Shown: positions 25,444-35,444, numbered from the stretch's first letter. The stretch is DNA of 64,000 bases from Chloroflexota bacterium (GCA_014360825.1 JACIWT010000007.1:62001-126000), one strand, 5' to 3'. The notes: generated by a model from the letters alone, not told the origin. Made by a program: numbers and translations.

Positions 25444-27117
25444 TCACTCCCCCTTCATGAATTCCCGCCACTCTCCGTGCACACCCTCCTCCGTGACGCC
25501 ATAGTAAACATGCAGAGTGCCATTGGCACCGCGTTGCACGAAATCATAACGTGTCCGTCCGGCGCGACGATACGATTTCCAGAGCCCGATGTCACCCCGC
25601 CAGGTAACCTTGTCCTCCGTTACGGGGTTCGTTTCTTTTTCTACAATAGCATATTGCCACAGTTTCCGTGCTGAGGTACGGGTTACATCGCGGACCACAT
25701 TGCCGTTTCGGAGGTCTTTCATGGTATGGTACAGCGTACCCTCCCGCTCCACCGTCTCGATGATCTCCACGCCAGTCTTGGGCGGCTCGATGCGGTGTGC
25801 CACCTCATGTGCTTCGACTGCCTCTGGTGGGGCTATCTGAGGACCCAAAGCCTCTTTCACCAATTGCACAATCTCATCGCGCACAGCCTCGCTGGTCTCC
25901 GACTCCTGACGGATGTAGATGCGGGTTCCTTCCAAAGCGTAGGGCGGGTCATCTCCCTCAGGCACGTTTAGGCGGATGATGTTACGGCCCCGGCTCTTCA
26001 GTACATCCGCATCGACCTCAAGTGGTGGGGTGATGGCGCGCTTGATTTCGGTGAGTAACGTGGCGATTGCCTGTTCAGGCGCATCTACACCCTTGGGTGG
26101 AGTCTTTAGGTTCGGTCCTACGCCGACAAAAATCGTGCCGCCCTTTGTATTCGCAAAAGCCACTACATCACATAGGATAGCGCGCAGATGACCACCTTTT
26201 CTTTCCATGGAGTCGTGAAAAGATTGGACAATGTTGGGCCCTTGGGCACGGGCAGCCTCAACATAATCAAACGGGGCTTGGGCACGACGGTAAGGTCGCG
26301 TGCGAGTGAAATCATCGCCTAAGAAAACGGCTTTGATGGCTTCGAAAGTGGGTTCGGGCAGCAAGATCTCCGTAGCCCGGTCACCGATGCCAAGTTTGTT
26401 CCGATCCAGCGGGTCGGCACGTAAGCGATGAGCATCCGAGCCTTGGATACAATGCATCCGGCGAGGATACTCGGGTTTGGAGCCGTTATAGAAGGCAGCG
26501 ATAGTGCGTCGTCCTTTTGTTTCCAAATCAGTGGTCTCTAAGGCGTGCAAGTGGGGGTCCTGAGTGTAGGCAATTTTCGTCTGGCCGCCGTAGCCGAAGC
26601 CGCGCATCGCAACGCCATGGGCAGAATTGACGTGGGCAGCGATAACGAGACCTCCCGCCGCGTCTACCACCCGATATGCGGTGAGCACGTCTGTAGTAGC
26701 ACCCACTTCTGTAGAGCCCTCATCGAGTTTGTCCGGTGGCACACGCAACTCCAGGAGAAGGTGCTCTAACAGACGCACAGGTGTCTTTTCCGAGAAAATA
26801 CCGAGAATGTGAAAACCCAAGGTGGCCGTGAATTCAAATCCGGGCAGTACCAGGATTTTCCTCAAGAGCCGCCGGTATTCTTCCAACATCTCCTTCTCAG
26901 AGGGATTCAGGCGCCCCAGGCGCTCGAGCAACTCGAGTGCCTCGATCTGGCGTTGCATGCTGGCATAGCCCGCCACCGAATTGTGATCAGTGAAGGCGAT
27001 GATATCCAGTTCCTGCTCCTCTGCCACCTCCAGCATTTGCAAGTAAGTAACATCTGGCTCCTCGTATTCACGAGACGCGGCGGTGTGTAGATGCAGATCA
27101 ACACGGTACCATCGCAT
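25444..27117 (-). CDS. PHP phosphoesterase fused to an AlbA_2 (Schlafen-like) domain
   Basis: A 557-residue protein. Residues 1-265 form a PHP domain with metal ligands DLHLHTAAS (6-14), FTDHNS near 42, PGFEF near 91, AAHVNS near 163 and GSDAH near 227. Residues 300-430 resemble AlbA_2 (AAA_4, Schlafen-type): ILCDVVAFANTKGGTIFVGV and the IYIRQESET ending. A C-terminal extension of about 120 residues is unassigned. AlbA_2 domains bind nucleic acid or act as nucleases. The frame opens back to 27192 inside lon; ATG 27117, seven bases past the lon stop, is preferred. Function unknown. Confidence 0.8.
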   Translation of the reverse strand: MRWYRVDLHLHTAASREYEEPDVTYLQMLEVAEEQELDIIAFTDHNSVAGYASMQRQIEALELLERLGRLNPSEKEMLEEYRRLLRKILVLPGFEFTATLGFHILGIFSEKTPVRLLEHLLLELRVPPDKLDEGSTEVGATTDVLTAYRVVDAAGGLVIAAHVNSAHGVAMRGFGYGGQTKIAYTQDPHLHALETTDLETKGRRTIAAFYNGSKPEYPRRMHCIQGSDAHRLRADPLDRNKLGIGDRATEILLPEPTFEAIKAVFLGDDFTRTRPYRRAQAPFDYVEAARAQGPNIVQSFHDSMERKGGHLRAILCDVVAFANTKGGTIFVGVGPNLKTPPKGVDAPEQAIATLLTEIKRAITPPLEVDADVLKSRGRNIIRLNVPEGDDPPYALEGTRIYIRQESETSEAVRDEIVQLVKEALGPQIAPPEAVEAHEVAHRIEPPKTGVEIIETVEREGTLYHTMKDLRNGNVVRDVTRTSARKLWQYAIVEKETNPVTEDKVTWRGDIGLWKSYRRAGRTRYDFVQRGANGTLHVYYGVTEEGVHGEWREFMKGE

Positions 27118-27124
27118 TGCTTTA

Positions 27125-29641
27125 CTAGGTTTGTCTTTTGGCACTTTTTGACCTGCTCGCTCTCTTGCTTTGTGCTTTTGGGCCCGTGCCATCCGTCAGC
27201 GCGGCCGCTAGCACCTCATCCACTGTGTCTACGAGCACAAAGTTCATTTCTTTGCGGATATCTTCGGGCAATTCCTCCAGATCGGGCGCGTTACGTTTTG
27301 GCAAGATAACCGTGGTTAACCCTGCTCGCCTGGCGGCCAATACCTTCTCTTTCACACCGCCAACTGGCAACACCTGCCCGCGCAAGGTAATTTCACCGGT
27401 CATCCCTACATCCGAGCGCACAGGCCGGTTACTCAGGAGAGAAACCAATGCGGTGGCCATTGTGACGCCTGCTGATGGACCGTCTTTGGGAATGGCCCCT
27501 GCTGGGATGTGCAGGTGGAGATCGTTGTGCTCAAAAAAGGTCTTATCAATGCCCAGCGTTTCTGCCTTGGAGCGCACGTAACTTAGGGCTGCTTCAGCGG
27601 ACTCTTTCATCACGTCGCCCAGTTGCCCGGTGATGGTAAACGCCTTCTTTCCGGGCATCTTGGTGGCTTCGACGAAAAGGATGTCTCCGCCAGTCTCAGT
27701 CCAGGCCAATCCAGTGGCCACGCCCGGTATCTCCGTGCGTTCAGCTGCCTCGAAGAAAAAGCGCGGCCGACCCAGATATTCTGCGACCAATTCTGGGGTG
27801 ACGATTACCTTCTCTTGTATCTCACCTGCTGCGATTTTGGTGGCCACTTTGCGACAGATAGCACCGATCTGCCGTTCCAAGTTGCGCACACCGGCCTCTC
27901 GAGTGTAGTCGCGGATGATCTTGCGCAGGGCCTCGACGGTGAATTCAATCTCGCTCTCTTTCAGCACGTTCTCCTTGCGCTGGCGGGGGATGAGGTAGCC
28001 CTGGGCGATTTTAATCTTCTCTTCCTCGGTATACCCGGAGAGTTGCAGGATCTCCATCCGATCTCGCAACGCAGGTGGGATAGGGTCGAGCAGGTTCGCC
28101 GTGCAGATAAACATCACCTCCGAGAGATCGAATGGCACGTCTAGATAATGATCGCGGAACTCGCGGTTCTGCTCCGGGTCTAACACTTCCAGCAGAGCAG
28201 ACGACGGGTCACCTCGCCAGTCTGTGCCGATTTTGTCCACTTCGTCCAACATGAAGACAGGATTTTTGGATTCCACGCGCTTGAGAGCCTGGATGATGCG
28301 GCCTGGCATAGCACCGATATAAGTGCGTCGGTGACCACGGATCTCGGCCTCGTCTCGCATCCCACCCAACGACTGGCGCACGAACTTGCGCCCCAGCGCC
28401 CTGGCGATGGACAGGCCCAGCGAAGTCTTACCGGTGCCAGGCGGCCCCACAAAGCATAAGATTACACCCTCGCGCTGCCGGCGGATGTAGTCCTCGCGCA
28501 CGTCCTCCTCCACCGTCTCCCCTTCGACAGCGAGGCGCTCTTTCTTGAGTTTGCGCACAGCCAGGTATTCCAAAATGCGGTCTTTGATTTTCTCGAGGTT
28601 GTAGTGATCCTCGTCGAGCACCTGACGTGCCCGGTTGATATCCAGGTTATCCGGCGTGGATTTGTTCCAGGGCAGACTCACCAACCAGTCCAAATAAGTC
28701 TTGATCACGGAGTATTCGGCCGCGGCGGGCGGCATTTTGGATAGCCGGTCTAATTCGCGCCGTGCCTCCTTATCCGCCTCAGGAGGCATGCCCGCTTCCT
28801 CTATGCGCCGGCGTAGTTCGTTTATTTCCGCCTGCTGCTCATCAGCCTCCCCCAGCTCCTTCTGAATGGCTTTCATCTGCTCGCGCAGGATGTACTCGCG
28901 TTGAGCTTTTTCCAACTCCGATTGGGCTCGTTCCTGGATTTTTTTACCGAGTTCCAACACCTCCAACTCGCGGTTCATCACGCCGGTCAATTTTTCCAAT
29001 TTGGCTTTAACGCTATCCATTTCGAGTATTTGCTGGGCATCGTTCATTTCCATGCGCACGTAGGAGGCCAACAAATAGACGAGTTGCCGCGGATCCGTGA
29101 TGCTCAACGTAGCCATAGTTAATTCTTCAGGCATATAAGGCATGAGTTGAGCCATGCGTCGGAACAGTTCTACTGCATTGCGCATAAGGGCTTCGACTTC
29201 GACGCCCTCTTCCGCGCGGTCTGGAATGACCTCGATACGCGCCTTGAAGTAAGGCTCGGACTGGACAAATTCCGTAAGGCGAATCCGTTCGATGCCCTGG
29301 ATAAACAAGCGGATAGTTCCATCGGGCGCTTTGGCATAGCGATTGATGACCGCGACGGAGCCCACGTGGTACATATCATCTGGGCCCGGTTCCTCTTTGT
29401 TGGGATCCTTGAGGGCCACTAATCCTACCAATCGGTCTCCAACCACTACGTCGTCCACCAGACGTACTGAACGAGGCTGCCCAACGATGAGGGGCAGCAA
29501 AATGGGTATTGGATACACAACGGTATTCTTTAAAGGCAGAATAGGCAAAACGGACGGGATACTAGGTATCTCGCTCGTGCCTTCCGGCGCTGAAGATTTC
29601 ACCTGTTCCTGTGGGTTATCGCTTAATGCGAACAACTTCAT
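27125..29641 (-). CDS. lon: ATP-dependent Lon protease
   Basis: An 838-residue LonA: N-terminal substrate-binding domain ([14 protein letters not shown] near the start), a coiled region, the AAA+ module with Walker [12 protein letters not shown] and Walker [13 protein letters not shown], and the protease domain with the Ser-Lys pair ([15 protein letters not shown] and, near the end, [11 protein letters not shown]). It degrades damaged proteins in the cytoplasm. The ATG at 29641 has GGAGG eight bases upstream, better than the ATG at 29656, which the ribosome site itself overlaps. It lies 67 bases after hsp20 on the same strand, so the two are probably co-transcribed in a stress operon. Confidence 0.95.
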   Translation of the reverse strand: MKLFALSDNPQEQVKSSAPEGTSEIPSIPSVLPILPLKNTVVYPIPILLPLIVGQPRSVRLVDDVVVGDRLVGLVALKDPNKEEPGPDDMYHVGSVAVINRYAKAPDGTIRLFIQGIERIRLTEFVQSEPYFKARIEVIPDRAEEGVEVEALMRNAVELFRRMAQLMPYMPEELTMATLSITDPRQLVYLLASYVRMEMNDAQQILEMDSVKAKLEKLTGVMNRELEVLELGKKIQERAQSELEKAQREYILREQMKAIQKELGEADEQQAEINELRRRIEEAGMPPEADKEARRELDRLSKMPPAAAEYSVIKTYLDWLVSLPWNKSTPDNLDINRARQVLDEDHYNLEKIKDRILEYLAVRKLKKERLAVEGETVEEDVREDYIRRQREGVILCFVGPPGTGKTSLGLSIARALGRKFVRQSLGGMRDEAEIRGHRRTYIGAMPGRIIQALKRVESKNPVFMLDEVDKIGTDWRGDPSSALLEVLDPEQNREFRDHYLDVPFDLSEVMFICTANLLDPIPPALRDRMEILQLSGYTEEEKIKIAQGYLIPRQRKENVLKESEIEFTVEALRKIIRDYTREAGVRNLERQIGAICRKVATKIAAGEIQEKVIVTPELVAEYLGRPRFFFEAAERTEIPGVATGLAWTETGGDILFVEATKMPGKKAFTITGQLGDVMKESAEAALSYVRSKAETLGIDKTFFEHNDLHLHIPAGAIPKDGPSAGVTMATALVSLLSNRPVRSDVGMTGEITLRGQVLPVGGVKEKVLAARRAGLTTVILPKRNAPDLEELPEDIRKEMNFVLVDTVDEVLAAALTDGTGPKAQSKRASRSKSAKRQT

Positions 29642-29708
29642 ACCAGGAACCTCCATAGCAAAGTTTTTGTCAGTATGGGCTTGTCACCCGTTTTCCTTGA
29701 GGTGAGAC

Positions 29709-30146
29709 TCATTCCCCCTGGTCCCCCAGTGTAATGGGCACCTTTGTGGGGCGCCTCTGCTTGGGGATGGCGATGGTCAGGAAGCCATTATCGTAGGTGG
29801 CGACGGCATCTTCCGGCTCTTGGTCCCAGGGCAGATACACCTCAATATGAAACGGACCGTATGGTATCTCCATTCGCTGATATGTGAGTTTAGCCTCAGG
29901 GTCCTCTCGGTAGCCCTCAACCGTAAGCACGCGCTTGTCCAACGAGATGGCGAAATCCTCCTCATGCATACCAGCCACTTCGATGCGGACCATCAGATGA
30001 CTATCGGTCTCGTAAACATCCGTAGGAGGATGCCAGATACGCGGTCTCCGTCTCGAGCGCCACTCATGAGGCGTACTAAACCCAAATGTCCAGCGGATGA
30101 CTGAGAATTCATCCTCGCTCTGAAGCAATAATTTTTCCGTCTCCAT
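29709..30146 (-). CDS. Small heat-shock protein (Hsp20/alpha-crystallin)
   Basis: A 145-residue holdase chaperone. The alpha-crystallin domain spans about residues 35-125 (PPTDVYETDSHLMVRIEVAG, DKRVLTVEGYRED, YGPFHIEVYLP, and the A-T-Y-D-NGFLTIAIPK end of the domain), with a short tail. It binds unfolding proteins without ATP. The start at ATG 30146 follows AAGGGG; the frame is open to 30224. A clear promoter lies upstream, and no CIRCE element is seen there, so control differs from the dnaK group. Confidence 0.9.
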   Translation of the reverse strand: METEKLLLQSEDEFSVIRWTFGFSTPHEWRSRRRPRIWHPPTDVYETDSHLMVRIEVAGMHEEDFAISLDKRVLTVEGYREDPEAKLTYQRMEIPYGPFHIEVYLPWDQEPEDAVATYDNGFLTIAIPKQRRPTKVPITLGDQGE

Positions 30147-30183
30147 CTTTGTCTGCGCACCCCTTTGTTCACGACTCAATAAT

Positions 30184-30212
30184 ATTGTAGCACAAGTATG
30201 CATCTCCCTCAA
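30184..30212 (-). promoter_or_regulatory. Promoter of hsp20-lon
   Basis: On the minus strand TTGAGG, 17-base spacer, TACAAT, about 40 bases before the hsp20 start. It resembles the housekeeping consensus rather than a dedicated heat-shock type. Confidence 0.55.
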
Positions 30213-30290
30213 ACCACCAGGCACTACTTGTATTAGAATTTTATTAGTTTCTCCAGTGCGAAAAGAGTAAATAGGGTAGGTTCGAGAAGT

Positions 30291-30319
30291 TTGACAGGCC
30301 TCATCTTTGAGGATAATAT
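30291..30319 (+). promoter_or_regulatory. Promoter of the glycolipid operon
   Basis: TTGACA, 17-base spacer, TAATAT, near consensus. The likely start of transcription is about 15 bases before the GTG at 30341. Confidence 0.75.
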
Positions 30320-30340
30320 AGCTATACTTTCCCCAAAGGG

Positions 30341-31279
30341 GTGTGGCGCGAACTAGTGTCTAGGAGAACAAAAGACCAGCAAAGCCTGATATCCAACAAT
30401 TTGGGACAACAACTCCTTTACCGATTGGTCGTGATCGTTGCTTCTATCGCTCGCTCTCTTCCACCTTCGTTCTGCTATGCGGTGGCTACGCTTTTGGCAG
30501 ATGCTGCTTTCGCGATATGGCATTCTAAAAGAGTCATTACGATTGAAAACATGCGTCACGTCTTGGGCGCCGATGCATCCGAAGAGAAGGTTCGGCGCAC
30601 CGCGCGCAGAGCCTATCGCAACTATACCCGCCTGATCGCCGACATGTTGCTTATGCCCGGCATGAGCAGCGAAGACCTAGAAGCGAGACTGAAAACCAAT
30701 GCCTGGGAGATAGTCGAGAGCGCACTGGCGAGCGGCAAGGGTGTTCTTTTGGTCAGCGGCCATTTTGGACACCCTATGATAGCAGGGCTTCTCCTGGCCA
30801 GTCGGGGCTATAAGGTCAACGTCATTGCAGAGATGCACAGTATCCTCGGCATCAATGCCGTCGTTCGAAGATACCATGCCAACTGGGGGCTGTGCCCCAT
30901 TCCGATGGAATATGGCCTGAAACAGGTATATAGGGCATTGCGAAACAACGAACTGGTTGCCGTTATCATCGATCGACCTGTTCTCGATGAACCCAACGGC
31001 GTGCCGATAATGCTGTTTGGCCAGCAAACCTACTGGCCTGCCGGGTGTGCTACGCTCTCCCTCCGCACGGGTGCGAAGATCCTGGTAGGCTATGTGGCGC
31101 GGGAGCCGGATGATGCTTTTCAGTGCACCGTACGATTGCTTGATAGGCCATCAACAACAGGCAATCCAGAGACTGATGTACAGGCGATCACCCAAGAAAT
31201 TGCCAATATCCTGGAAGAAGGCATCCGTCGCTACCCTGATCAATGGTTTATGTTCCGCCGCACTTGGCACGGCGGGTGA
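30341..31279 (+). CDS. LpxL/HtrB-family acyltransferase paralogue 1 (atypical active site)
   Basis: A 312-residue lysophospholipid acyltransferase-family protein, membrane-associated through its N-terminal helix. The family HX4(D/E) motif is HFGHPM (His141-Met146), so the acidic partner is missing. Otherwise it has the usual blocks (SGHFG, DRPVLDEPNGVPIMLFG, ARTGAKILVGYV-like, PDQWFMFRRTW ending). The start is uncertain: GTG 30341 or GTG 30356, with AAGGGG before both. It is followed after 12 bases by a second family member that keeps the motif. In actinobacteria the PatA member acylates PI mannosides; here one copy may be inactive or act differently. Confidence 0.78.
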   Translation: MWRELVSRRTKDQQSLISNNLGQQLLYRLVVIVASIARSLPPSFCYAVATLLADAAFAIWHSKRVITIENMRHVLGADASEEKVRRTARRAYRNYTRLIADMLLMPGMSSEDLEARLKTNAWEIVESALASGKGVLLVSGHFGHPMIAGLLLASRGYKVNVIAEMHSILGINAVVRRYHANWGLCPIPMEYGLKQVYRALRNNELVAVIIDRPVLDEPNGVPIMLFGQQTYWPAGCATLSLRTGAKILVGYVAREPDDAFQCTVRLLDRPSTTGNPETDVQAITQEIANILEEGIRRYPDQWFMFRRTWHGG

Positions 31280-31291
31280 GGTGCAGTATCT

Positions 31292-32200
31292 GTGGGTCAA
31301 TCCAAGGCCGTTTACTATATCTACCGACTGGCAGGATTTTTAGTCCCCCACATCCCTCCACGCGTAGGATACTGGCTCTTTGCTCGACTGGGAGACCTCT
31401 GTTATTATTTCAGCAGAAATGCACGGGCCAATGTGGTGGACAACCTACATCACGTCCTGGGACCTGAAGCAAGTCGCCAGCACATCCAGCAAGTGGCACG
31501 GGAAATCTTTCGTAACCAAGGCCGCAATTACTACGATTTATTTCGCCTGCCCACCCTTTCTCTCTCTAAGATACAATCGCTAGTCGCTGTCCACGGCATC
31601 GAACACGTTACGAAAGCACTGGATGCAAAGCAGGGTGTGATATTGGTGACACTCCATTTCGGCAACCTGGATGTAGTAGGACAGATACTCGGCATCTATG
31701 GGATAAAGGTTACCGCTCCGGCGGAGCATCTATATCCTCCCGAACTTTTCCGATATGTTTGTGAATTGCGCTCTTTCTTCGGGCTCAAATTGGTGCCTGC
31801 AGATTCCTACATGCGGCCGCTGCTGCGTGCGTTGCGCAACAGTGAAGTGGTCGGCATAGCCGCAGACCGCAACCTAAACCAGAGGGGGACTTGGGTGGAG
31901 TTTTTTGGCGAGCCCGCCCTCTTGCCCGATGGCCATGTTCGGCTGGCGATGCGCACTGGTGCAAAGATCGTGGTGGCCCTGAGCCGACGCAAATCCGACA
32001 ATACCTTCGATGCCACAATCGAGCCGTTGACCGACTGGGTGCAGACTGGCAATTTGGAAGAGGATATACAGGCGAACATAAAGGGTATGGTTACTATCCT
32101 GGAGCGCTACCTTCGCCGAGACCCCGACCAATGGGTTATGTTCCAGCCGGTATGGAAAGTTGGCAAAAACCCAACTAAGGAGCCGAACAATGGAGGCTGA
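31292..32200 (+). CDS. LpxL/PatA-family acyltransferase paralogue 2
   Basis: A 302-residue acyltransferase with the complete catalytic motif HFGNLD (His122, Asp127). Other family blocks are ADRNLNQRGTWVEFFG and the ending RRDPDQWVMFQPVW. It transfers an acyl chain to a glycolipid at the inner face of the membrane. The GTG start at 31292 is preceded by a GAGGTG. It overlaps the next gene by 11 bases. The PimA-like glycosyltransferase and a PI-phosphate synthase-like enzyme nearby suggest it is a PatA-type acyltransferase of phosphatidylinositol mannoside synthesis, though lipid A-like acylation cannot be excluded. Confidence 0.82.
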   Translation: MGQSKAVYYIYRLAGFLVPHIPPRVGYWLFARLGDLCYYFSRNARANVVDNLHHVLGPEASRQHIQQVAREIFRNQGRNYYDLFRLPTLSLSKIQSLVAVHGIEHVTKALDAKQGVILVTLHFGNLDVVGQILGIYGIKVTAPAEHLYPPELFRYVCELRSFFGLKLVPADSYMRPLLRALRNSEVVGIAADRNLNQRGTWVEFFGEPALLPDGHVRLAMRTGAKIVVALSRRKSDNTFDATIEPLTDWVQTGNLEEDIQANIKGMVTILERYLRRDPDQWVMFQPVWKVGKNPTKEPNNGG

Positions 32201-32957
32201 ACGCTGGGGCAAGGCTGACCTGCATATCCATAGCGCTGCCGGTGACGGCATAGCGAGCCCCGCCGAGATATTGGAATATGTTGAATATCACACCGATCTC
32301 GATTTGATTGCCATCACCGACCATGACAACCTCTCTGGCAGCATGGAGGCGCGTGAGCTCGCGGCGCGCAAGGGTTATCGCGTCCAAGTCGTTATCGGCA
32401 GTGAAGTCACCACCACTGGCGGCCATCTGCTTTGCTATGGCATAGAAGAACGTATTCCGATGCTGCGCTCACTCTCCTATGTAGTCAAACTAGTACACGA
32501 GCGTGGGGGTTTCGTGATCGTTCCCCATCCGATGAGTTGGCTCACCATCAGCGTGGGCGAGAGGGCCCTCAGAAAGGCCCAGGCGAGCGAGACAGACGGC
32601 CTCTACTTTGATGGGCTGGAAGTGATCAATCCTGCTCTTGCTGGGCGCGTTACTTACTCGCGGCTGCTCCAACTCAACCGCCAGGTGTTGCGCTTAGCCG
32701 AATGCGCAGGCAGTGACAGCCACAGCCTCGATTTCCTGGGCACAGTCTACACTCGTTTTCCTGGTTGCACCGTTGAGGATTTCCGCCATGCGCTTCACAA
32801 CCGCACTACCAAGGCTATGGGCGATTTCTGGGGATTGGAAGAATACCGACAACTATCCAAGATAGCCGGTCGTCAGATGTTCCGTAGTTTAATCCTTGTG
32901 CCTGGACAGCATGTACAGCGCGCTTTATACTCCCTCCTTCACAGGCGGGCCCAATGA
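32190..32957 (+). CDS. PHP-domain phosphoesterase within the glycolipid operon
   Basis: A 255-residue PHP enzyme. Metal ligands: DLHIHSAAGDG (residues 10-20), ITDHDN near 42, GSEV near 70, VPHPMSW near 114, AGSDSHS near 180. The start at ATG 32190 has AAGGAG eight bases before it. It overlaps the acyltransferase stop by 11 bases and the glycosyltransferase start by four (ATGA). PHP proteins here could hydrolyse a sugar or inositol phosphate, such as an inositol-1-phosphate intermediate, but that is only a guess from context. Confidence 0.85.
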   Translation: MEAERWGKADLHIHSAAGDGIASPAEILEYVEYHTDLDLIAITDHDNLSGSMEARELAARKGYRVQVVIGSEVTTTGGHLLCYGIEERIPMLRSLSYVVKLVHERGGFVIVPHPMSWLTISVGERALRKAQASETDGLYFDGLEVINPALAGRVTYSRLLQLNRQVLRLAECAGSDSHSLDFLGTVYTRFPGCTVEDFRHALHNRTTKAMGDFWGLEEYRQLSKIAGRQMFRSLILVPGQHVQRALYSLLHRRAQ

Positions 32958-34099
32958 AAATCGCTCTGGTCTCCCCTTATGATTACCCGTATCCCGGTGG
33001 CGTTACGGAGCACATATCTCACCTGGATCGGATCTTCCGTAACTGGGGTCACGAGGTGAAGATCATCGCCCCTTGCACCGCTGAGGCTGGTGAAGGAAGC
33101 GAAGACCTTATTAAGATAAGCGATAACGTTGTTCGCTTGCCATTTAGCGGGTCTATTTCGCGGGTGTCGCTTTCACCAAGCGTTTACCGACGGGTCAAGA
33201 AGATTCTGCAGCGCGAGAGGTTCGATATCGTGCATTTGCATGAGCCCATGATGCCCGCGGTACCCCTAATGACCTTATATCACTCGAAAAGTATCAACGT
33301 TGGCACGTTCCACGCCTATCGGGAGTCGCATTTTATCTTCGAGGCTGCGCAGCCGATTTTACAACGGCTGATGGACAAACTGCATGGAAAGATCGCCGTC
33401 TCGATGGCTTCATTGGAGTATATCAGCCGATATTTCCCCGGCGACTATGTGATTATTCCCAATGGCGTTGATGTACAGCGCTTCGGTGCCCCCGATATTC
33501 AACCCATTGAGCGTTTTAACGATGGGCGGCCTAACATCCTCTTCGTGGGCCGGCTGGAGAAACGCAAGGGATTCCGCTACTTACTGCAAGCCTATCCCTA
33601 TGTCAAACAGGCTGTCCCAGAAGTGCGCCTGCTGGTCGTGGGCGCGTACACCAAAGAGGATAAAGAACCCTTCGTTCGTGAGGCCCGGCGGCTTAACTTG
33701 CGAGGTATCCATTTCATAGGGCGGGTCTCGGCGGCAGAACTACCTCGCTGGTACCGCTCTTGCGACATCTTCTGTGCTCCTTCCACCGGCTTCGAAAGTT
33801 TCGGCATCGTTTTACTGGAGGCGATGGCTGCGGGGAAGCCTATCGTCGCCTCCAGTATTGCAGGCTACCGCACGGTTATGGAAGATGAGGTGGAGGGCCT
33901 GTTTGTCGAGCCGGAGAACGAGCGCGATTTAGCCGATAAATTGATTGCCTTGTTAAAAGACCCCGCTCGGAGAAGGCTTATGGGCGAGCGCGGCCGACAG
34001 AAAGCCGCAGCCTATTCGTGGGAGCGAGTGGGTGCGCAGGTAATGGACTATTACAATTCGCTTTTAGATAGATGGGGGAAAAGCGCGCATGCTGAGTGA
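32954..34099 (+). CDS. PimA-like GT4 glycosyltransferase
   Basis: A 381-residue GT-B glycosyltransferase of family GT4. The N-terminal PYPGGVTEH glycine loop, HLHEPMMPAV, GTFHAYRES (acceptor His), IIPNGVDV, GRLEKRKG (nucleotide-sugar Arg and Lys) and FESFGIVLLEAMAAG (catalytic Glu) match the mycobacterial PimA, which adds mannose from GDP-mannose to phosphatidylinositol. It works at the cytoplasmic face of the membrane. Neighbouring PI-type synthase and acyltransferase genes mirror the actinobacterial PIM cluster, which makes this the best assignment, though sugar and acceptor are inferred. Confidence 0.85.
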   Translation: MKIALVSPYDYPYPGGVTEHISHLDRIFRNWGHEVKIIAPCTAEAGEGSEDLIKISDNVVRLPFSGSISRVSLSPSVYRRVKKILQRERFDIVHLHEPMMPAVPLMTLYHSKSINVGTFHAYRESHFIFEAAQPILQRLMDKLHGKIAVSMASLEYISRYFPGDYVIIPNGVDVQRFGAPDIQPIERFNDGRPNILFVGRLEKRKGFRYLLQAYPYVKQAVPEVRLLVVGAYTKEDKEPFVREARRLNLRGIHFIGRVSAAELPRWYRSCDIFCAPSTGFESFGIVLLEAMAAGKPIVASSIAGYRTVMEDEVEGLFVEPENERDLADKLIALLKDPARRRLMGERGRQKAAAYSWERVGAQVMDYYNSLLDRWGKSAHAE

Positions 34100-34676
34100 G
34101 AGACTACGACGCTGGAGCCAGCGGTTCATCACTCCAATGGCAGTGACAATTGGCAAACTGGGCCTTTCCCCGAACATGTTAACAATCCTGGGGTTCCTCC
34201 TGAATATGGCAGTAGCCAGCGTGCTGGCCAGTGGTACATTGCGCGCGGGTGGGGTCTTGGTTATATTGGCGAGCCTGTTCGATACTTTGGATGGCGCGGT
34301 GGCGCGTGCGACCAACCGCGTGTCGGTATTCGGGGCCTTTTTCGATTCGGTACTGGATCGGTACTCTGAAGCAGCCTTATACTTTGGCCTGCTAGTATGG
34401 TATATCAGACTTGGCTTCACAGAAGGGATATTTCTAGTTTACGCGACCCTCATTGGCTCATTCCTCGTCAGTTACACCCGTGCACGTGCCGAGGGTGTGG
34501 GCATTGAGTGCCGCGAGGGCTGGTTCACGCGTTTCGAGCGACTGACCGTGCTTATCCTAGGATTGCTCACACTCCAGTTACGTCTGGCTCTCTGGGTACT
34601 GGCCATTTGCTCTAATCTGACGGCAGTGCAACGGATATGGCATGTCTGGCAGGCCACTCGTCAGACACAGCAGTAA
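34089..34676 (+). CDS. CDP-alcohol phosphatidyltransferase, PI-phosphate synthase-like
   Basis: A 195-residue membrane enzyme with about six helices. The CDP-alcohol signature reads DTLDGAVARATNR...GAFFDSVLDR (residues 60-88), keeping all four Asp. Later SYTRARAEGVG...RFERL matches the SYxKARAEG...RPERL block of phosphatidylinositol-phosphate and archaetidylinositol-phosphate synthases, not of PgsA/PssA. It would join inositol 1-phosphate to CDP-diacylglycerol. It overlaps the PimA-like gene by 11 bases, in the order expected for PIM synthesis. Confidence 0.82.
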   Translation: MLSERLRRWSQRFITPMAVTIGKLGLSPNMLTILGFLLNMAVASVLASGTLRAGGVLVILASLFDTLDGAVARATNRVSVFGAFFDSVLDRYSEAALYFGLLVWYIRLGFTEGIFLVYATLIGSFLVSYTRARAEGVGIECREGWFTRFERLTVLILGLLTLQLRLALWVLAICSNLTAVQRIWHVWQATRQTQQ

Positions 34677-34682
34677 GGCACT

Positions 34683-35444
34683 ATGGCAACTCTCACGCTC
34701 TTGGGTACTGCGGCGGCCATCCCAACTGTTGGCCACGACACCACATTTATGCTGGTGGCTGGCGACGAATCCACAGTGTTGATTGATTGCGGTGGCAGCC
34801 CGGCACAGAAACTGGAGGTGGCTGGGCTTGACATTGAGGAACTGGATTACCTGCTATTCACCCATCGCCACACTGACCACGTCTACGGCGTTCCCTTACT
34901 ATTGCTCAACTTAAGTCTGTTAGGGCGGACGCGACCGCTGCATTTGGCAGGAAGTGCGGAAACCCTGGACGTCGTTCGACAGTTGCTTAGCACGCTTCAT
35001 TGGGAAGATTGGCCCACGCCGGTGCCTTTGGTTTGGCATGAGGTATTGATGCGTTATGAAGCGCTGATAGCCGACTTGCCTGATCTACGCCTGAGTGCAT
35101 GCCCAGTACCTCACTTTGATCTTCAAGCCATCGCTATCAAGGTTCTAGACAAGAAATCGGGCGGAGTAATGGTGTACTCCGGCGACACAGGCTTGGCTTC
35201 TCGGTTGGCCCGTTTCGCCCGGGGCGCAGACGTCCTAGTCCATGAGGCAACTGGGCATGTAGATGGTGGGCATTCCTCCGCTGCAGAGGCTGGCCAGGTC
35301 GCGCAACAGGCAGGGGCAGGTTTATTGGTTCTTGTGCACTACGATGCGCGAGATCAGGACTTGCGCACCCTAGTCCGCGAAGCCGAGGAGGTTTTCGGCG
35401 GACGGGTGGAATTGGGGCGCGATTTCGCGGTATATGAATGGTGA
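34683..35444 (+). CDS. RNase Z-like metallo-beta-lactamase fold protein
   Basis: A 253-residue metallo-beta-lactamase-fold hydrolase. It has GTAAAIP, the zinc motif FTHRHTDHVYG (residues 58-68), a later His in VPHFDLQ, YSGDTGL with an Asp ligand, and HEATGH, GGHSSAAEAGQVAQQ at the C-terminus. The layout is like RNase Z and arylsulfatase-like enzymes, but it lacks the long flexible arm. A true RNase Z gene is at 23029, so this one probably has another ester substrate. It lies between two CDP-alcohol phosphotransferases in the glycolipid operon. Confidence 0.78.
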   Translation: MATLTLLGTAAAIPTVGHDTTFMLVAGDESTVLIDCGGSPAQKLEVAGLDIEELDYLLFTHRHTDHVYGVPLLLLNLSLLGRTRPLHLAGSAETLDVVRQLLSTLHWEDWPTPVPLVWHEVLMRYEALIADLPDLRLSACPVPHFDLQAIAIKVLDKKSGGVMVYSGDTGLASRLARFARGADVLVHEATGHVDGGHSSAAEAGQVAQQAGAGLLVLVHYDARDQDLRTLVREAEEVFGGRVELGRDFAVYEW

